The notes under the pieces: model-generated
The model's input: the letters and a program-made list of their open reading frames with translations, nothing else
Databases searched by the model: none
What the model was told of the DNA's origin: nothing
Assembly: GCF_900107155.1 (NCBI RefSeq)
Contig: NZ_FNOX01000002.1
Location: 310,001 to 374,000, forward strand
Reading direction: 5' to 3'
From: Pseudomonas salomonii
GTDB taxonomy: Bacteria; Pseudomonadota; Gammaproteobacteria; Pseudomonadales; Pseudomonadaceae
Length of the DNA stretch: 64,000 nt
Translations under genes and position numbers: made by a program
Part shown: piece by piece, positions 8,810 through 17,238 of the stretch
Numbering within the stretch: position 1 is the first letter of the stretch
Layout: the number at the start of each line of letters is the position of its first letter

Positions 8810-10345
8810 TCACTTTCGTGGCTTTTGACTGAACGCTTCCAACCGCAAGCCATGCCATGCGATCGCCAGCAGGCGTAAACGACGCGGCCCATACAGCGCC
8901 TGAATGAAGCGTTCGAACAACTTGAATTTGCGTGATGTGTAGGGGTACCAATTGGCCTCGATCTTGCTCCCGGCCTTGTCAATCAGTACGGCCTTGCTAC
9001 GGGTGAACCCAAGCAGCCCTTCCGGCCCACGCAGTTTGCCGAAGCCACTTTTCTTCGCGCCGCCAAATGGCAAGCCTGGGTTGCCTTCGCTCATGTTGAC
9101 GTTGTTGATCGACACTCCGCCGACCTCCAGTGCGCCGGCCACCCGCAACGCGCGCTGCGTGTCGGCGGTAAACACACTGGCACATAGGCCATAGTCAGTG
9201 TCATTGGCCAGCTCAATGGCGTGCGCTTCGCTGGTGAAGGCCATGACCGGCAATACCGGACCGAAGGTTTCCTCGTTCCACACCCGCATCGCCGGCGTGA
9301 CACGGTCCAGAATGATCGGCTGCACAGTCAGGGAGTTCGCGCTGGGTACGGCACCGAATCTCAGGCGCGCGCCAAGACTCAGGGCGTCTTGCACATGCTC
9401 AATGACCTTGTCACGCTGAAAGCCGACGGTCATGCGCCCGACGTCGGCGTCGCCTTTATCGCCAACGCGCACGACGAGCTTTTGCGCCTCCTTGACCAGG
9501 CTATCGACGAAACGATCCTGCACGCTGTGCTCTACCAACAGGCGCTCCACACCGCTGCAGGATTGCCCGGCGTTGGTGAAGCCGCCCCACAGCGCGCCAG
9601 CCACCGAGCGCGCCATGGGTGCATCGGCAAACACGATCATCGGATCTTTGCCACCCAGCTCCAGCTCCACCGGAATCAATTCACGACTGGCCTGAGCCAT
9701 GATCTTGCTGCCGGTGGGGCCACTGCCGGTAAAAAAGATCTTCGCCGGCTGCTGCTCGATCAACGCCGAACCCAGGCTGCCGGCGCCGTACACCACTCGG
9801 ACCAGGCTCTGGAGTACCGATGAACACGCCAGGACCTGTTCGATCAATCCCTTGCAGGGAGCGTGTTCGGAGGGTTTATACACCACGGCATTGCCCGTAA
9901 CGATCGCGGCCGCGATGCCGGTGATTGCGTTGTGGAAGGGGTAATTCCAGGGGCATATGATCAGGACGACGCCCAGGGGCTCATGCAGCAGCAACGACTG
10001 CTTGCCCAACAACGTAATCGGCGTTTTGACCTTTTCAGGCTTCAGCAGCCGCTCGGCATTTTTCTCCAGCCAGTTGAGCCAATCAATGGTGCCGAGAATC
10101 TCCGCAACCAGTGCATCCGTTCGACACTTGCCCACCTCCTCCATGACCCGCGCGATGATCATTGAGCGATGGGCCAGAATCGTTTGTTTAAGCTTGGACA
10201 GTTCGGCCAGGCGCTCCTTGGTGGACAGCAGAGAGTGAGCGCGCAAAGCCGTGCGGGCGTTTGTGAATGCCATCCGGGCAACCTCGGCCTCATACGGCAG
10301 CACGTTGTCGCGCGGGCGCGGTTTGAATTCATCGGGAGTGTTCAT
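8810..10345 (-). CDS. aldehyde dehydrogenase family protein
   Basis: A 511-residue NAD(P)-dependent aldehyde dehydrogenase: CPWNYPFHNAIT cofactor-side motif, catalytic Glu in VELELGGKDP (E229), and Cys263 in NAGQSCSGVER. A basic, hydrophobic C-terminal extension (RRLRLLAIAWHGLRLEAFSQKPRK) follows the catalytic core, as in ALDH3-like enzymes that associate with membranes. Convergent with the AraC gene (stops 6 nt apart). GAGGA precedes the ATG. Substrate unknown. Confidence 0.88.
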   Translation of the reverse strand: MNTPDEFKPRPRDNVLPYEAEVARMAFTNARTALRAHSLLSTKERLAELSKLKQTILAHRSMIIARVMEEVGKCRTDALVAEILGTIDWLNWLEKNAERLLKPEKVKTPITLLGKQSLLLHEPLGVVLIICPWNYPFHNAITGIAAAIVTGNAVVYKPSEHAPCKGLIEQVLACSSVLQSLVRVVYGAGSLGSALIEQQPAKIFFTGSGPTGSKIMAQASRELIPVELELGGKDPMIVFADAPMARSVAGALWGGFTNAGQSCSGVERLLVEHSVQDRFVDSLVKEAQKLVVRVGDKGDADVGRMTVGFQRDKVIEHVQDALSLGARLRFGAVPSANSLTVQPIILDRVTPAMRVWNEETFGPVLPVMAFTSEAHAIELANDTDYGLCASVFTADTQRALRVAGALEVGGVSINNVNMSEGNPGLPFGGAKKSGFGKLRGPEGLLGFTRSKAVLIDKAGSKIEANWYPYTSRKFKLFERFIQALYGPRRLRLLAIAWHGLRLEAFSQKPRK

Positions 10346-10586
10346 TCAACGTTCCTCGGAATCATCGGCCAATCTTCAAGGTAACTGACCGCAAGCCTCT
10401 GAAGCAGGGTTGAGACGGACGAAAACCGGTTAAATACGGCTATTTGCCAGCGCCCAACTGAACCTCAGCTGAAGACAATCGCTATCGCGATTAAACCGTT
10501 TGATTAATACCGATGGGTATTCAGATCATGAACAGCCTGTTTAACAAGGCTTGGCCGCCTTTAATGAAATACTCAGGACCACACCG

Positions 10587-11840
10587 TTGACGTTCCGGAA
10601 TCCATTTGTGCAGTGCCTGTCAGCGTCCGTGCTATATGCCTTTGTGCTGATACCGCAGTTGTCCCAGGCGGCAAACCATCCCGAAGGTTTTGCCAAGGGC
10701 GTGACCGGTGGTGGCGAGGCTGCGGCTGTGCACCCCGCCACACCCACTGAACTGAAAAATGCCTTGTGCGCGCGCTTCGACACGCGCGGCAATTGCACCG
10801 ATGACACGCCACGCGTGATCGCCTTGGACCATACCTTCGATTTTCGCGGTTCGGTTGTTTCCGACGGCAGCGCCCAAGTAACGGAGGCCGGATGCATGGC
10901 CAACGCCTGTGCCCATGGCGGTGGGCAATGGGCGATCGACGGCGCCAACCATTTCTGCCAGTCAAAACCGCCGACCACAGTGACCTACGACAAGGCAGGG
11001 CTGCAGCGCCTGAAGATTGGCTCGAACAAGACGCTATTGGGAGTAAGTGCCCGTGCCGGTATTCAGGGCATGGGGCTGTTTATCGGGAGCGGCGCACACA
11101 ATGTCATCGTGCGTAACCTGACCCTGTCGGACATCAACCCCCGTGTGGTCTGGGGCGGTGATGCACTCACCCTGGACGATGCAGATGGCGTGTGGATCGA
11201 CCATGATACCTTCGCGCGTATCGGCCGGCAGATGATCGTGACCGGTTGGGGTAGCGCGACCCATGTGACGATCTCTAACAACGAGTTCGACGGCCGCACG
11301 CCCTACTCGGCGACCTGCGATGGTCACCATTATTGGGTATGGTTGTTTCTAGGCCATCACGACACCCTGACGCTGCTCAGAAACTACGTGCATGACACCT
11401 CGGGGCGCGCGCCCCATTCAGGCGGAATGGGCAATGCCGAGATTCGCGCGCAACTGGTCAATAACGTATTTGCCCATCTCACGTACCAGGGCGCGATCAT
11501 GTCCCGCACCGCCAGCTCCCATCTGCTGGTGGAAGGCAATGACTTCGAAGACGTATCGCACCCGCTGTTCAACGATACCCGACAACCCGGCACGGCATTC
11601 GCCCTCTTCGCCCCAATCCCGCAGTCGGCCAACGACACCTGCCAGTCCGCGCTAGGCAGGCCCTGTGTTGCCAACCAGCAACACCTGAGTGGTGATGACT
11701 ATCGTCCCCAGGATGCTCCTGTGCTGGCGGCGTTCAAGGAATACCGTCAATACCTTATTGCACCGCAGCCAGCCGAAACGGCGCGAATTGAAGTCCCCAA
11801 CAACGCCGGTGCTGGTCACGTCAATCCGGGGAGCCAGTGA
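10587..11840 (+). CDS. secreted polysaccharide lyase family 1 (pectin/pectate lyase)
   Basis: About 417 residues of a PL1 right-handed beta-helix lyase. It has a signal peptide (hydrophobic run to SQAANHPEGF) and the family hallmark DGVWIDHDTFARIGRQ, followed by NNEFDG and HHDTLTLLRNYVHDTSGRAPHSG. It cleaves pectic polygalacturonate outside the cell by beta-elimination. No ATG serves: the frame can start at TTG 10551, TTG 10587 or GTG 10608. TTG 10587 is chosen because AGGA lies 8 nt upstream. Cys-rich loops (TAGCMANACAHGG region) suggest disulfides. Pectin lyase and pectate lyase cannot be separated here. Confidence 0.82.
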   Translation: MTFRNPFVQCLSASVLYAFVLIPQLSQAANHPEGFAKGVTGGGEAAAVHPATPTELKNALCARFDTRGNCTDDTPRVIALDHTFDFRGSVVSDGSAQVTEAGCMANACAHGGGQWAIDGANHFCQSKPPTTVTYDKAGLQRLKIGSNKTLLGVSARAGIQGMGLFIGSGAHNVIVRNLTLSDINPRVVWGGDALTLDDADGVWIDHDTFARIGRQMIVTGWGSATHVTISNNEFDGRTPYSATCDGHHYWVWLFLGHHDTLTLLRNYVHDTSGRAPHSGGMGNAEIRAQLVNNVFAHLTYQGAIMSRTASSHLLVEGNDFEDVSHPLFNDTRQPGTAFALFAPIPQSANDTCQSALGRPCVANQQHLSGDDYRPQDAPVLAAFKEYRQYLIAPQPAETARIEVPNNAGAGHVNPGSQ

Positions 11841-13423
11841 TGCGACGCCTCCTGCTGATCATGTTTTGCACACTTGCGGCCCATGCACACGCCGCCGGCT
11901 TCGGCTTCACCCGCACCGACTCCCGGATCGTCGTCGACACCGGTGCAAACTTGCTGTTCAGCCTGGACACGCGCAATGGCGATTTGACTTCCATGCGCTA
12001 TCGCGACAGCGAATTGCAGACCACCGAACCCAAAGCCTCGCAGATTGCTTCAGGCCTTGGCAGCGCACAGGTAGACGTGCACACGGTAGGTGACGTGATT
12101 GTGATCAGTGCGCGGGCGGGAGAGTTGATCCACTACTACCTGGCGAAAAAAGGTCGCGCTGCTATCTACATGGCGACCTACGCCCCAGCCTTGCTACCCG
12201 TGGGCGAGCTGCGCTTTGTGGCCCGGCTCAACGCCAACAAGCTGCCCAAGGCCGACCGCGGCACCGACTCCAACGTCGGCACAGCGATCGAAGGCAAAGA
12301 TGTGTTTTTGCTACCCGACGGGCGCACCAGCTCCAAGTTCTATTCGGCACAACCGATGATCGACGACCCACTGCACGCGGTCAAAGGCCCCGGTGTGGCG
12401 GTTTACATGCTGATGGGCAGTCGTGAACTCAGCTCTGGAGGTGCGTTTTTCAAAGATATTGCCACCCAGAAAACGCCGACCACCCATGAGCTTTACAACT
12501 ACATGTTCTCCAATCACACCCAGACCGAGCCCTATCGCGGCGGCTTGCATGGGGTTTACGGGCTGTTATTTACCGACGGTGGCACCCCTGACGCTGCCTT
12601 GATCGACGTGGGTTTCGTCAATAACAGCCTGGGCCTTGCCGGGTTCGTGGACAGCGCTGGGCGCGGCGCGGTAGCCGGTCACGTTTGCGGCGTGACCAGC
12701 GCACTGCCGGCGGTGGTGGGTTTGAGCAATGCCAACGCCGAATATTGGGCGCGCGCCGATGGCAGAGGGAGATTCCAATTGACGGCGGTACGCCCGGGGC
12801 AATATCGGATGACGCTCTATCAGAATGAACTGGAAGTGGCACAGAGCACGGTTGATGTCAAAGCCGGCACCACCACCCAGGCGAGCTTGCAGGCGCAACC
12901 GCTTCCAGGCCAGGTGAAATGGCAAATCGGTGTGCCCGATGGCACTCCGGCTGGCTTTCGCAACGCGCACCTGGTGCTATCGGCACATCCCAGCGATTCA
13001 CGCATGGCGTCATGGGCCCCCGTCACCTACACCGTAGGCACCAGCACTGCTGATGAATTCCCGGCGGTGCAATGGCGCGACGTTAACAGCCCCACGCGCA
13101 TTCAATTCGTATTGGCCGCCAACGAGCTGAGCGCTTACCGGCTACGCCTGTTTATTTCGCTGGCCCAAGCCGGAGGGCGCCCAGCAGTGAGGGTCAATCA
13201 GCACTGGACCGCGCCAGTGCCACCCGCTTCGAAGCAGCCCGACAGCCGTGGCATCACCCGGGGCACTTATCGCGGCAACAACACCGTGTTCGAGGTCAGT
13301 GTTCCGGCCACAGCGCTGCAGGTAGGCGTTAACACAGTGGAGATCGGCGTGGCATCAGGTAAAACGGGGAAAGGCTTTCTAAGCCCAGGCATTGTGTTCG
13401 ATAGCGTGCAGTGGGTGCAGTAA
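11840..13423 (+). CDS. rhamnogalacturonate lyase family protein (PL4-like)
   Basis: A 527-residue secreted lyase: signal peptide to AAHAHAAG, an N-terminal catalytic super-sandwich-like domain (residues ~25-270; FTRTDSRIVVDTGANLLFSL), then a carboxypeptidase-regulatory-like domain (GRGAVAGHV...RPGQYRMTLYQNE) and a C-terminal carbohydrate-binding jelly-roll ending SPGIVFDSVQWVQ. This three-domain order is that of RhiE-type rhamnogalacturonate lyases. Its ATG overlaps the TGA of the PL1 gene by one base, so both pectin enzymes are co-expressed. Confidence 0.85.
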   Translation: MRRLLLIMFCTLAAHAHAAGFGFTRTDSRIVVDTGANLLFSLDTRNGDLTSMRYRDSELQTTEPKASQIASGLGSAQVDVHTVGDVIVISARAGELIHYYLAKKGRAAIYMATYAPALLPVGELRFVARLNANKLPKADRGTDSNVGTAIEGKDVFLLPDGRTSSKFYSAQPMIDDPLHAVKGPGVAVYMLMGSRELSSGGAFFKDIATQKTPTTHELYNYMFSNHTQTEPYRGGLHGVYGLLFTDGGTPDAALIDVGFVNNSLGLAGFVDSAGRGAVAGHVCGVTSALPAVVGLSNANAEYWARADGRGRFQLTAVRPGQYRMTLYQNELEVAQSTVDVKAGTTTQASLQAQPLPGQVKWQIGVPDGTPAGFRNAHLVLSAHPSDSRMASWAPVTYTVGTSTADEFPAVQWRDVNSPTRIQFVLAANELSAYRLRLFISLAQAGGRPAVRVNQHWTAPVPPASKQPDSRGITRGTYRGNNTVFEVSVPATALQVGVNTVEIGVASGKTGKGFLSPGIVFDSVQWVQ

Positions 13424-13472
13424 TGATCACTGGGACCCGATCGGCCCACTCACCATCGGCAAGCACGCCGAA

Positions 13473-14219
13473 ATGATAGCTAGCGAGTGGCTGACAGGGG
13501 CCGGCCTGGTCATTCTAGGTAGCGTAACCGGCTTTGTCGGCACCAATACGGGAGGAAGCGTGTTTTTCACAGTACCGGTCATGATTGGGCTAGGCATTGC
13601 ACCGCAGTCGGCCGTAGCCACTGCCCGCTTAGCGTCACTGGGCACGATGCTGGCTGGACTACGTCATTTCCACAAGCACGGAAAAATCGATTATGCCGCT
13701 GCTTTCCCAGCGGCGCTCCTAGGTCTGCTTGGGGCGCTGGCGGGGGCGAGTCTGCTGATTGAAATCGATCCTCTGCTGCTGCACAAAATAATTGGAGCAC
13801 TGACGTTATTACTTGTAGCGCTTTCGCTAATCAAAAAGCCGCTTGCCGGAGAGTCACACCCTTCCTGGACAAGGCGACTCGCAGGTTATTTGCTGTTCAT
13901 CCCAGTAGGCGCAGTTGGGGGTTTATTTGGCGGGCAGGCAAAACTGTCGACGTACATCTACATTATTTTTTTTCGCAAAACGATCAGCGAATCCATTGGC
14001 ACTCGAAAGGTCGGAGGGTTGGTGCTGTCAATCGGATCGCTGATGGTCTTCGGCATCAACGGCATTATCAACTGGCAATACGGCGGATGCCTATTGGCCG
14101 GCACAGTGCTTGGCGCAAACGCCGGGGCACGATTTGCGTTAAGCAAAGGCGATGAATGGATGGAGTGGGTATTCAATATCGTGGTGATTGGCTTGGCGTT
14201 GAAGCTGCTTTTTGAGTAA
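13473..14219 (+). CDS. TSUP/TauE-SafE family membrane permease
   Basis: A 248-residue inner-membrane protein with about eight hydrophobic segments and the internal duplication of the TSUP family (GSVTGFVGTNTGGSVF and PVGAVGGLFGGQAKLS are the paired Gly-rich repeats). TSUP members export sulfite or other small sulfur/organic anions. The frame opens at 13392 inside the lyase gene, but ATG 13473 fits the first membrane segment better. Its codon choice is less GC-biased than the lyases upstream, so a separate history is possible. The substrate is unknown. Confidence 0.8.
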   Translation: MIASEWLTGAGLVILGSVTGFVGTNTGGSVFFTVPVMIGLGIAPQSAVATARLASLGTMLAGLRHFHKHGKIDYAAAFPAALLGLLGALAGASLLIEIDPLLLHKIIGALTLLLVALSLIKKPLAGESHPSWTRRLAGYLLFIPVGAVGGLFGGQAKLSTYIYIIFFRKTISESIGTRKVGGLVLSIGSLMVFGINGIINWQYGGCLLAGTVLGANAGARFALSKGDEWMEWVFNIVVIGLALKLLFE

Positions 14220-14874
14220 TCGATATGGATAGGTGCCGCCAAGCCGAAATTTATCATATCGTGTTGAACCTGCAGCAGGTCCGGTAATTGGATATACTAT
14301 CGTTGCGCAACCTTGAAGCCGTTACCGACCAGAGATACTGACCGCGAGCAACGATACGGCGCAAAACCAAGTTATGACCCAGCCGTAGATTTCAAAATCA
14401 GCCCAAACCCAGACTCATCAATTACTGTTTTGTTGAGCGCCCAAGCGATGTGGCAGCTACCGCAATGACCCTACGTCGTAGACATCTAAAGACATTGCTT
14501 GGCCCCCCCTTACTCGCCTAACGCTCACTTAGTCTAAGCTCGGCAATGACGCTACGGACGCTCGACATAGGCGTTAGCGTTGCCGCGAATAATGTAGCCA
14601 ACTTTCATAATTTAACAATTACAAAGATGACAGCATGACCGACGGACGATCGTTGACTCCTCATGTATCTGCTCCGAAACTGGGTGGCGTTCAGCCTCGC
14701 TCCCGGAATCAAGATGGACGGGGCAGCGATGAGCGCGATACCACGAGAACGCCAGGGAGGAAATAATCAAATACGATGAATTGCAGATCGCTCACAACAG
14801 AGGGGCTACGCCCGGCCCCTCCTCTCTCCAAACCGAATTAAGACGCTCACAATCGAGTGTATTCTAGTAAATCT
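14220..14874. other. gene-free stretch before the hydrolase/gor promoter
   Basis: About 650 bp without a convincing reading frame on either strand. It holds scattered short palindromes, including CCTGCAGCAGG near 14270, and a GCCTAAC/GCGTTAG pair 55 bp apart (14516-14577) that only loosely recalls an integron attC site. The look is of decayed sequence, but no parent gene could be recognised. Confidence 0.5.
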
Positions 14875-14903
14875 TTGATAATCTACCTTCTGGATGGTAG
14901 CTT
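14875..14903 (+). promoter_or_regulatory. sigma-70 promoter with embedded TetR-type operator (hydrolase-gor)
   Basis: TTGATA (-35, 14875-14880), 17-bp spacer, TAGCTT (-10, 14898-14903). The spacer and the first bases of the -10 hold CTACCTTCTGGATGGTAG (14883-14900), an inverted repeat with 5-bp arms. The same arrangement recurs at 58821-58849 and on the minus strand at 56546-56574. A bound dimer would block RNA polymerase. Confidence 0.6.
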
Positions 14904-14973
14904 TGTTAAATTCACTGCTCACTCATCCGGTTCGTACCGGGCAAGGAGCAGAGCCATTTGAGAGAGATTCACG

Positions 14974-15726
14974 ATGAGCAAAAAGAAGATAACTTTCCAA
15001 AACCCTCAAGGTATGAGCCTGTCTGGTTTGCTCGAGACGCCAGAATCTCCTAAAGCCTATGCATTGTTCGCCCACTGTTTCACGTGCGGTAAAGATATCA
15101 AAGCTGCCGCAAGAATTGCTAAAGCGTTAGTCAACAACAATATCGCGGTGCTCAGATTTGATTTCACGGGCCTGGGCAGTAGTGAAGGCGACTTTTCCAA
15201 TAGCAATTTCTCCTCCAACGTTGCCGACCTAGTAGCGGCTTCGGAATATCTGCGTGAAATGTACCAGGCTCCCTCCATCTTGATTGGCCATAGCTTGGGT
15301 GGAGCCGCAGTCATAGCGGCGGCGAAGCACATTCCTGAGGCCAAGGGCGTAGTCACAATCGGTGCACCCGCTGAAGCCGCCCATGTCATGAAGCAGTTCA
15401 GAGGTCATGTTGAGGCAATCAGAGACATTGGCGAATACAACGTGATGCTCGCCGGCAGAGAGTTCACGATAAAAAAACAGTTTCTGGATGACATTGAGGC
15501 CCAAAAACAGGATGCGAATATCGCTAACCTTCGACGCGCACTGCTTGTTTTTCATTCCCCAATAGACACCACCGTATCCATAGAACAAGCCCAAAAAATT
15601 TATCTGGCAGCTAAGCACCCCAAAAGCTTTATTTCGCTCGACTCAGCAGATCACCTCCTTACTAACAGTCAGGATGCAGACTATGTCGCTTCCTGCATTA
15701 CTGCTTGGAGCTCCAGATACCTCTGA
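14974..15726 (+). CDS. alpha/beta hydrolase (OsmC-partner type, OsmC domain absent)
   Basis: A 250-residue serine hydrolase fold: nucleophile elbow GHSLGG ([13 protein letters not shown]), an acid in HSPIDTTVS and a His in DSADHLL. The N-terminal [17 protein letters not shown] and [14 protein letters not shown] are the hallmarks of the hydrolase half of bifunctional hydrolase/OsmC proteins, which normally run to about 400 residues. Here the frame stops just after SSRYL and no OsmC domain follows. It lies 82 nt before glutathione reductase and behind the shared TetR-type operator, suggesting a role in electrophile or peroxide stress. Confidence 0.8.
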   Translation: MSKKKITFQNPQGMSLSGLLETPESPKAYALFAHCFTCGKDIKAAARIAKALVNNNIAVLRFDFTGLGSSEGDFSNSNFSSNVADLVAASEYLREMYQAPSILIGHSLGGAAVIAAAKHIPEAKGVVTIGAPAEAAHVMKQFRGHVEAIRDIGEYNVMLAGREFTIKKQFLDDIEAQKQDANIANLRRALLVFHSPIDTTVSIEQAQKIYLAAKHPKSFISLDSADHLLTNSQDADYVASCITAWSSRYL

Positions 15727-15808
15727 CCTAAGTCCACCTCCACCCAACCCAGAACACATTCGATCCCTTAACAGCGCGCTGCCATGTTGGATTACGAGGA
15801 AATTGAAA

Positions 15809-17167
15809 ATGACTTACGATTTTGACCTTTATGTGATCGGTGCAGGTTCCGGAGGTGTTCGGGCTGCGCGCTTCTCCGCCGGTTTCGGCGCCAAAGTGGC
15901 GGTGGCCGAGAGCCGATATTTAGGTGGTACCTGTGTAAACGTTGGCTGTGTCCCGAAAAAACTGCTGGTTTACGGAGCGCACTTCTGCGACGAATTCGAG
16001 CACTCGAAAGGGTTCGGATGGACTCCAGGGGACGCCAAGTTCGAGTGGGCAACACTGATCGCCAACAAGGATCGCGAGATCAATCGACTGAACGGTATCT
16101 ATCGCGATCTGCTGGTCAACAGCGGCGTGACCTTGCATGAAGGCCACGCCAAGATCGTCGACCCGCATACGGTCGAGATTAATGGTGAGCGTCACACCGC
16201 CAGGAACATTTTGATCACTACCGGTGGCTGGCCGCAGACTCCGGAGATTCCGGGTCATGAGCATGCGATCAGTTCCAATCAGGCATTCTTCCTCAAAGAA
16301 CTGCCAAAGCGTGTTCTGGTGGTGGGTGGTGGTTACATCGCTGTTGAATTCGCCGGTATCTTCCACGGGTTGGGCGCCGAGACCACATTGCTGTATCGCG
16401 GCGATTTGTTCCTGCGCGGCTTTGACGGTACGGTGCGCAAACATTTGCAGGAAGAGCTGAGCAAGCGCGGCATGAACCTGCAATTCAATGCCAACATCGA
16501 GCGCATCGACAAGCAAGCCGATGGCAGCCTGAAAGCAACCCTCAAGGATGGTCGTCAGCTTGAGGCGGACTGCGTGTTCTACGCTACCGGTCGGCGTCCG
16601 ATGCTCGACAACCTGGGCTTGGAAAACACTGGCGTCAAACTCGACAAGAAAGGTTTTGTCGAGGTCGATGAACTGTATCAAACCGCTGAACCGTCGATCC
16701 TGGCTCTGGGCGATGTGATTGGTCGGGTGCAACTTACACCGGTCGCGCTGGCAGAAGGCATGGCCGTAGCGCGGCGCTTGTTCAAGCCCGAGCAGTATCG
16801 CCCTGTGGATTACAAGATGATCCCGACGGCGGTGTTCAGCCAGCCCGACATCGGCACTGTCGGGTTGACCGAAGAAGAGGCGCGAGAGGCCGGGCACGAA
16901 GTGGTGATTTTTGAAAGCCGTTTCCGGCCGATGAAATTGTCGCTGACTGAATGCCAGGAGCGCACTTTGATGAAGTTGGTGGTGGACGCCAAGACCGACA
17001 AGGTCTTGGGCTGCCACATGGTCGGCCCGGAGGCCGGCGAGATCGTGCAGGGTTTGGCGATTGCGCTGAAGTCGGGCGCGACCAAGCGCGATTTCGACGA
17101 CACCATCGCCGTGCATCCGACGTCCGCTGAAGAGTTCGTCACCATGCGCACACCGGTCGCGGGTTAA
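15809..17167 (+). CDS. gor: glutathione-disulfide reductase
   Basis: A 452-residue NADPH-dependent flavoprotein disulfide reductase. FAD motif [11 protein letters not shown] (11-21), redox pair C42/C47 in [18 protein letters not shown] Rossmann motif [23 protein letters not shown]-binding segment, and C-terminal HPTSAEEFV with the catalytic His. Regenerates GSH in the cytoplasm. GAGGA precedes ATG 15809; a longer frame back to 15674 overlaps the hydrolase gene and is rejected. It shares the hydrolase promoter, and the linked KefC/NemA operon uses the same operator type. Confidence 0.95.
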   Translation: MTYDFDLYVIGAGSGGVRAARFSAGFGAKVAVAESRYLGGTCVNVGCVPKKLLVYGAHFCDEFEHSKGFGWTPGDAKFEWATLIANKDREINRLNGIYRDLLVNSGVTLHEGHAKIVDPHTVEINGERHTARNILITTGGWPQTPEIPGHEHAISSNQAFFLKELPKRVLVVGGGYIAVEFAGIFHGLGAETTLLYRGDLFLRGFDGTVRKHLQEELSKRGMNLQFNANIERIDKQADGSLKATLKDGRQLEADCVFYATGRRPMLDNLGLENTGVKLDKKGFVEVDELYQTAEPSILALGDVIGRVQLTPVALAEGMAVARRLFKPEQYRPVDYKMIPTAVFSQPDIGTVGLTEEEAREAGHEVVIFESRFRPMKLSLTECQERTLMKLVVDAKTDKVLGCHMVGPEAGEIVQGLAIALKSGATKRDFDDTIAVHPTSAEEFVTMRTPVAG

Positions 17168-17186
17168 CCGCTCTTCGGTTATCTGA

Positions 17187-17224
17187 TGCGTCTAGCCCTG
17201 TCGCAACGACAGCAGCTAGACGCA
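17187..17224. terminator. hairpin between gor and the BVMO-esterase gene
   Basis: Inverted repeat TGCGTCTAGC / GCTAGACGCA with an inner CTGTCG-CAA-CGACAG stem, in the 71 bp between convergent stops. Suits bidirectional termination, although the T-run is weak. Confidence 0.65.
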
Positions 17225-17238
17225 CGCTTTCACCATCA

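Noticed and set aside
14516..14577. GCCTAAC ... GCGTTAG pair resembling an integron attC site
   Set aside because: The right core box does not fit GTTRRRY, the inner arms do not pair well, and no integrase or cassette gene is near.
15920..17116. 398-codon minus-strand open frame inside gor
   Set aside because: Antisense shadow of a strongly conserved glutathione reductase; low-complexity composition with no recognisable domain.
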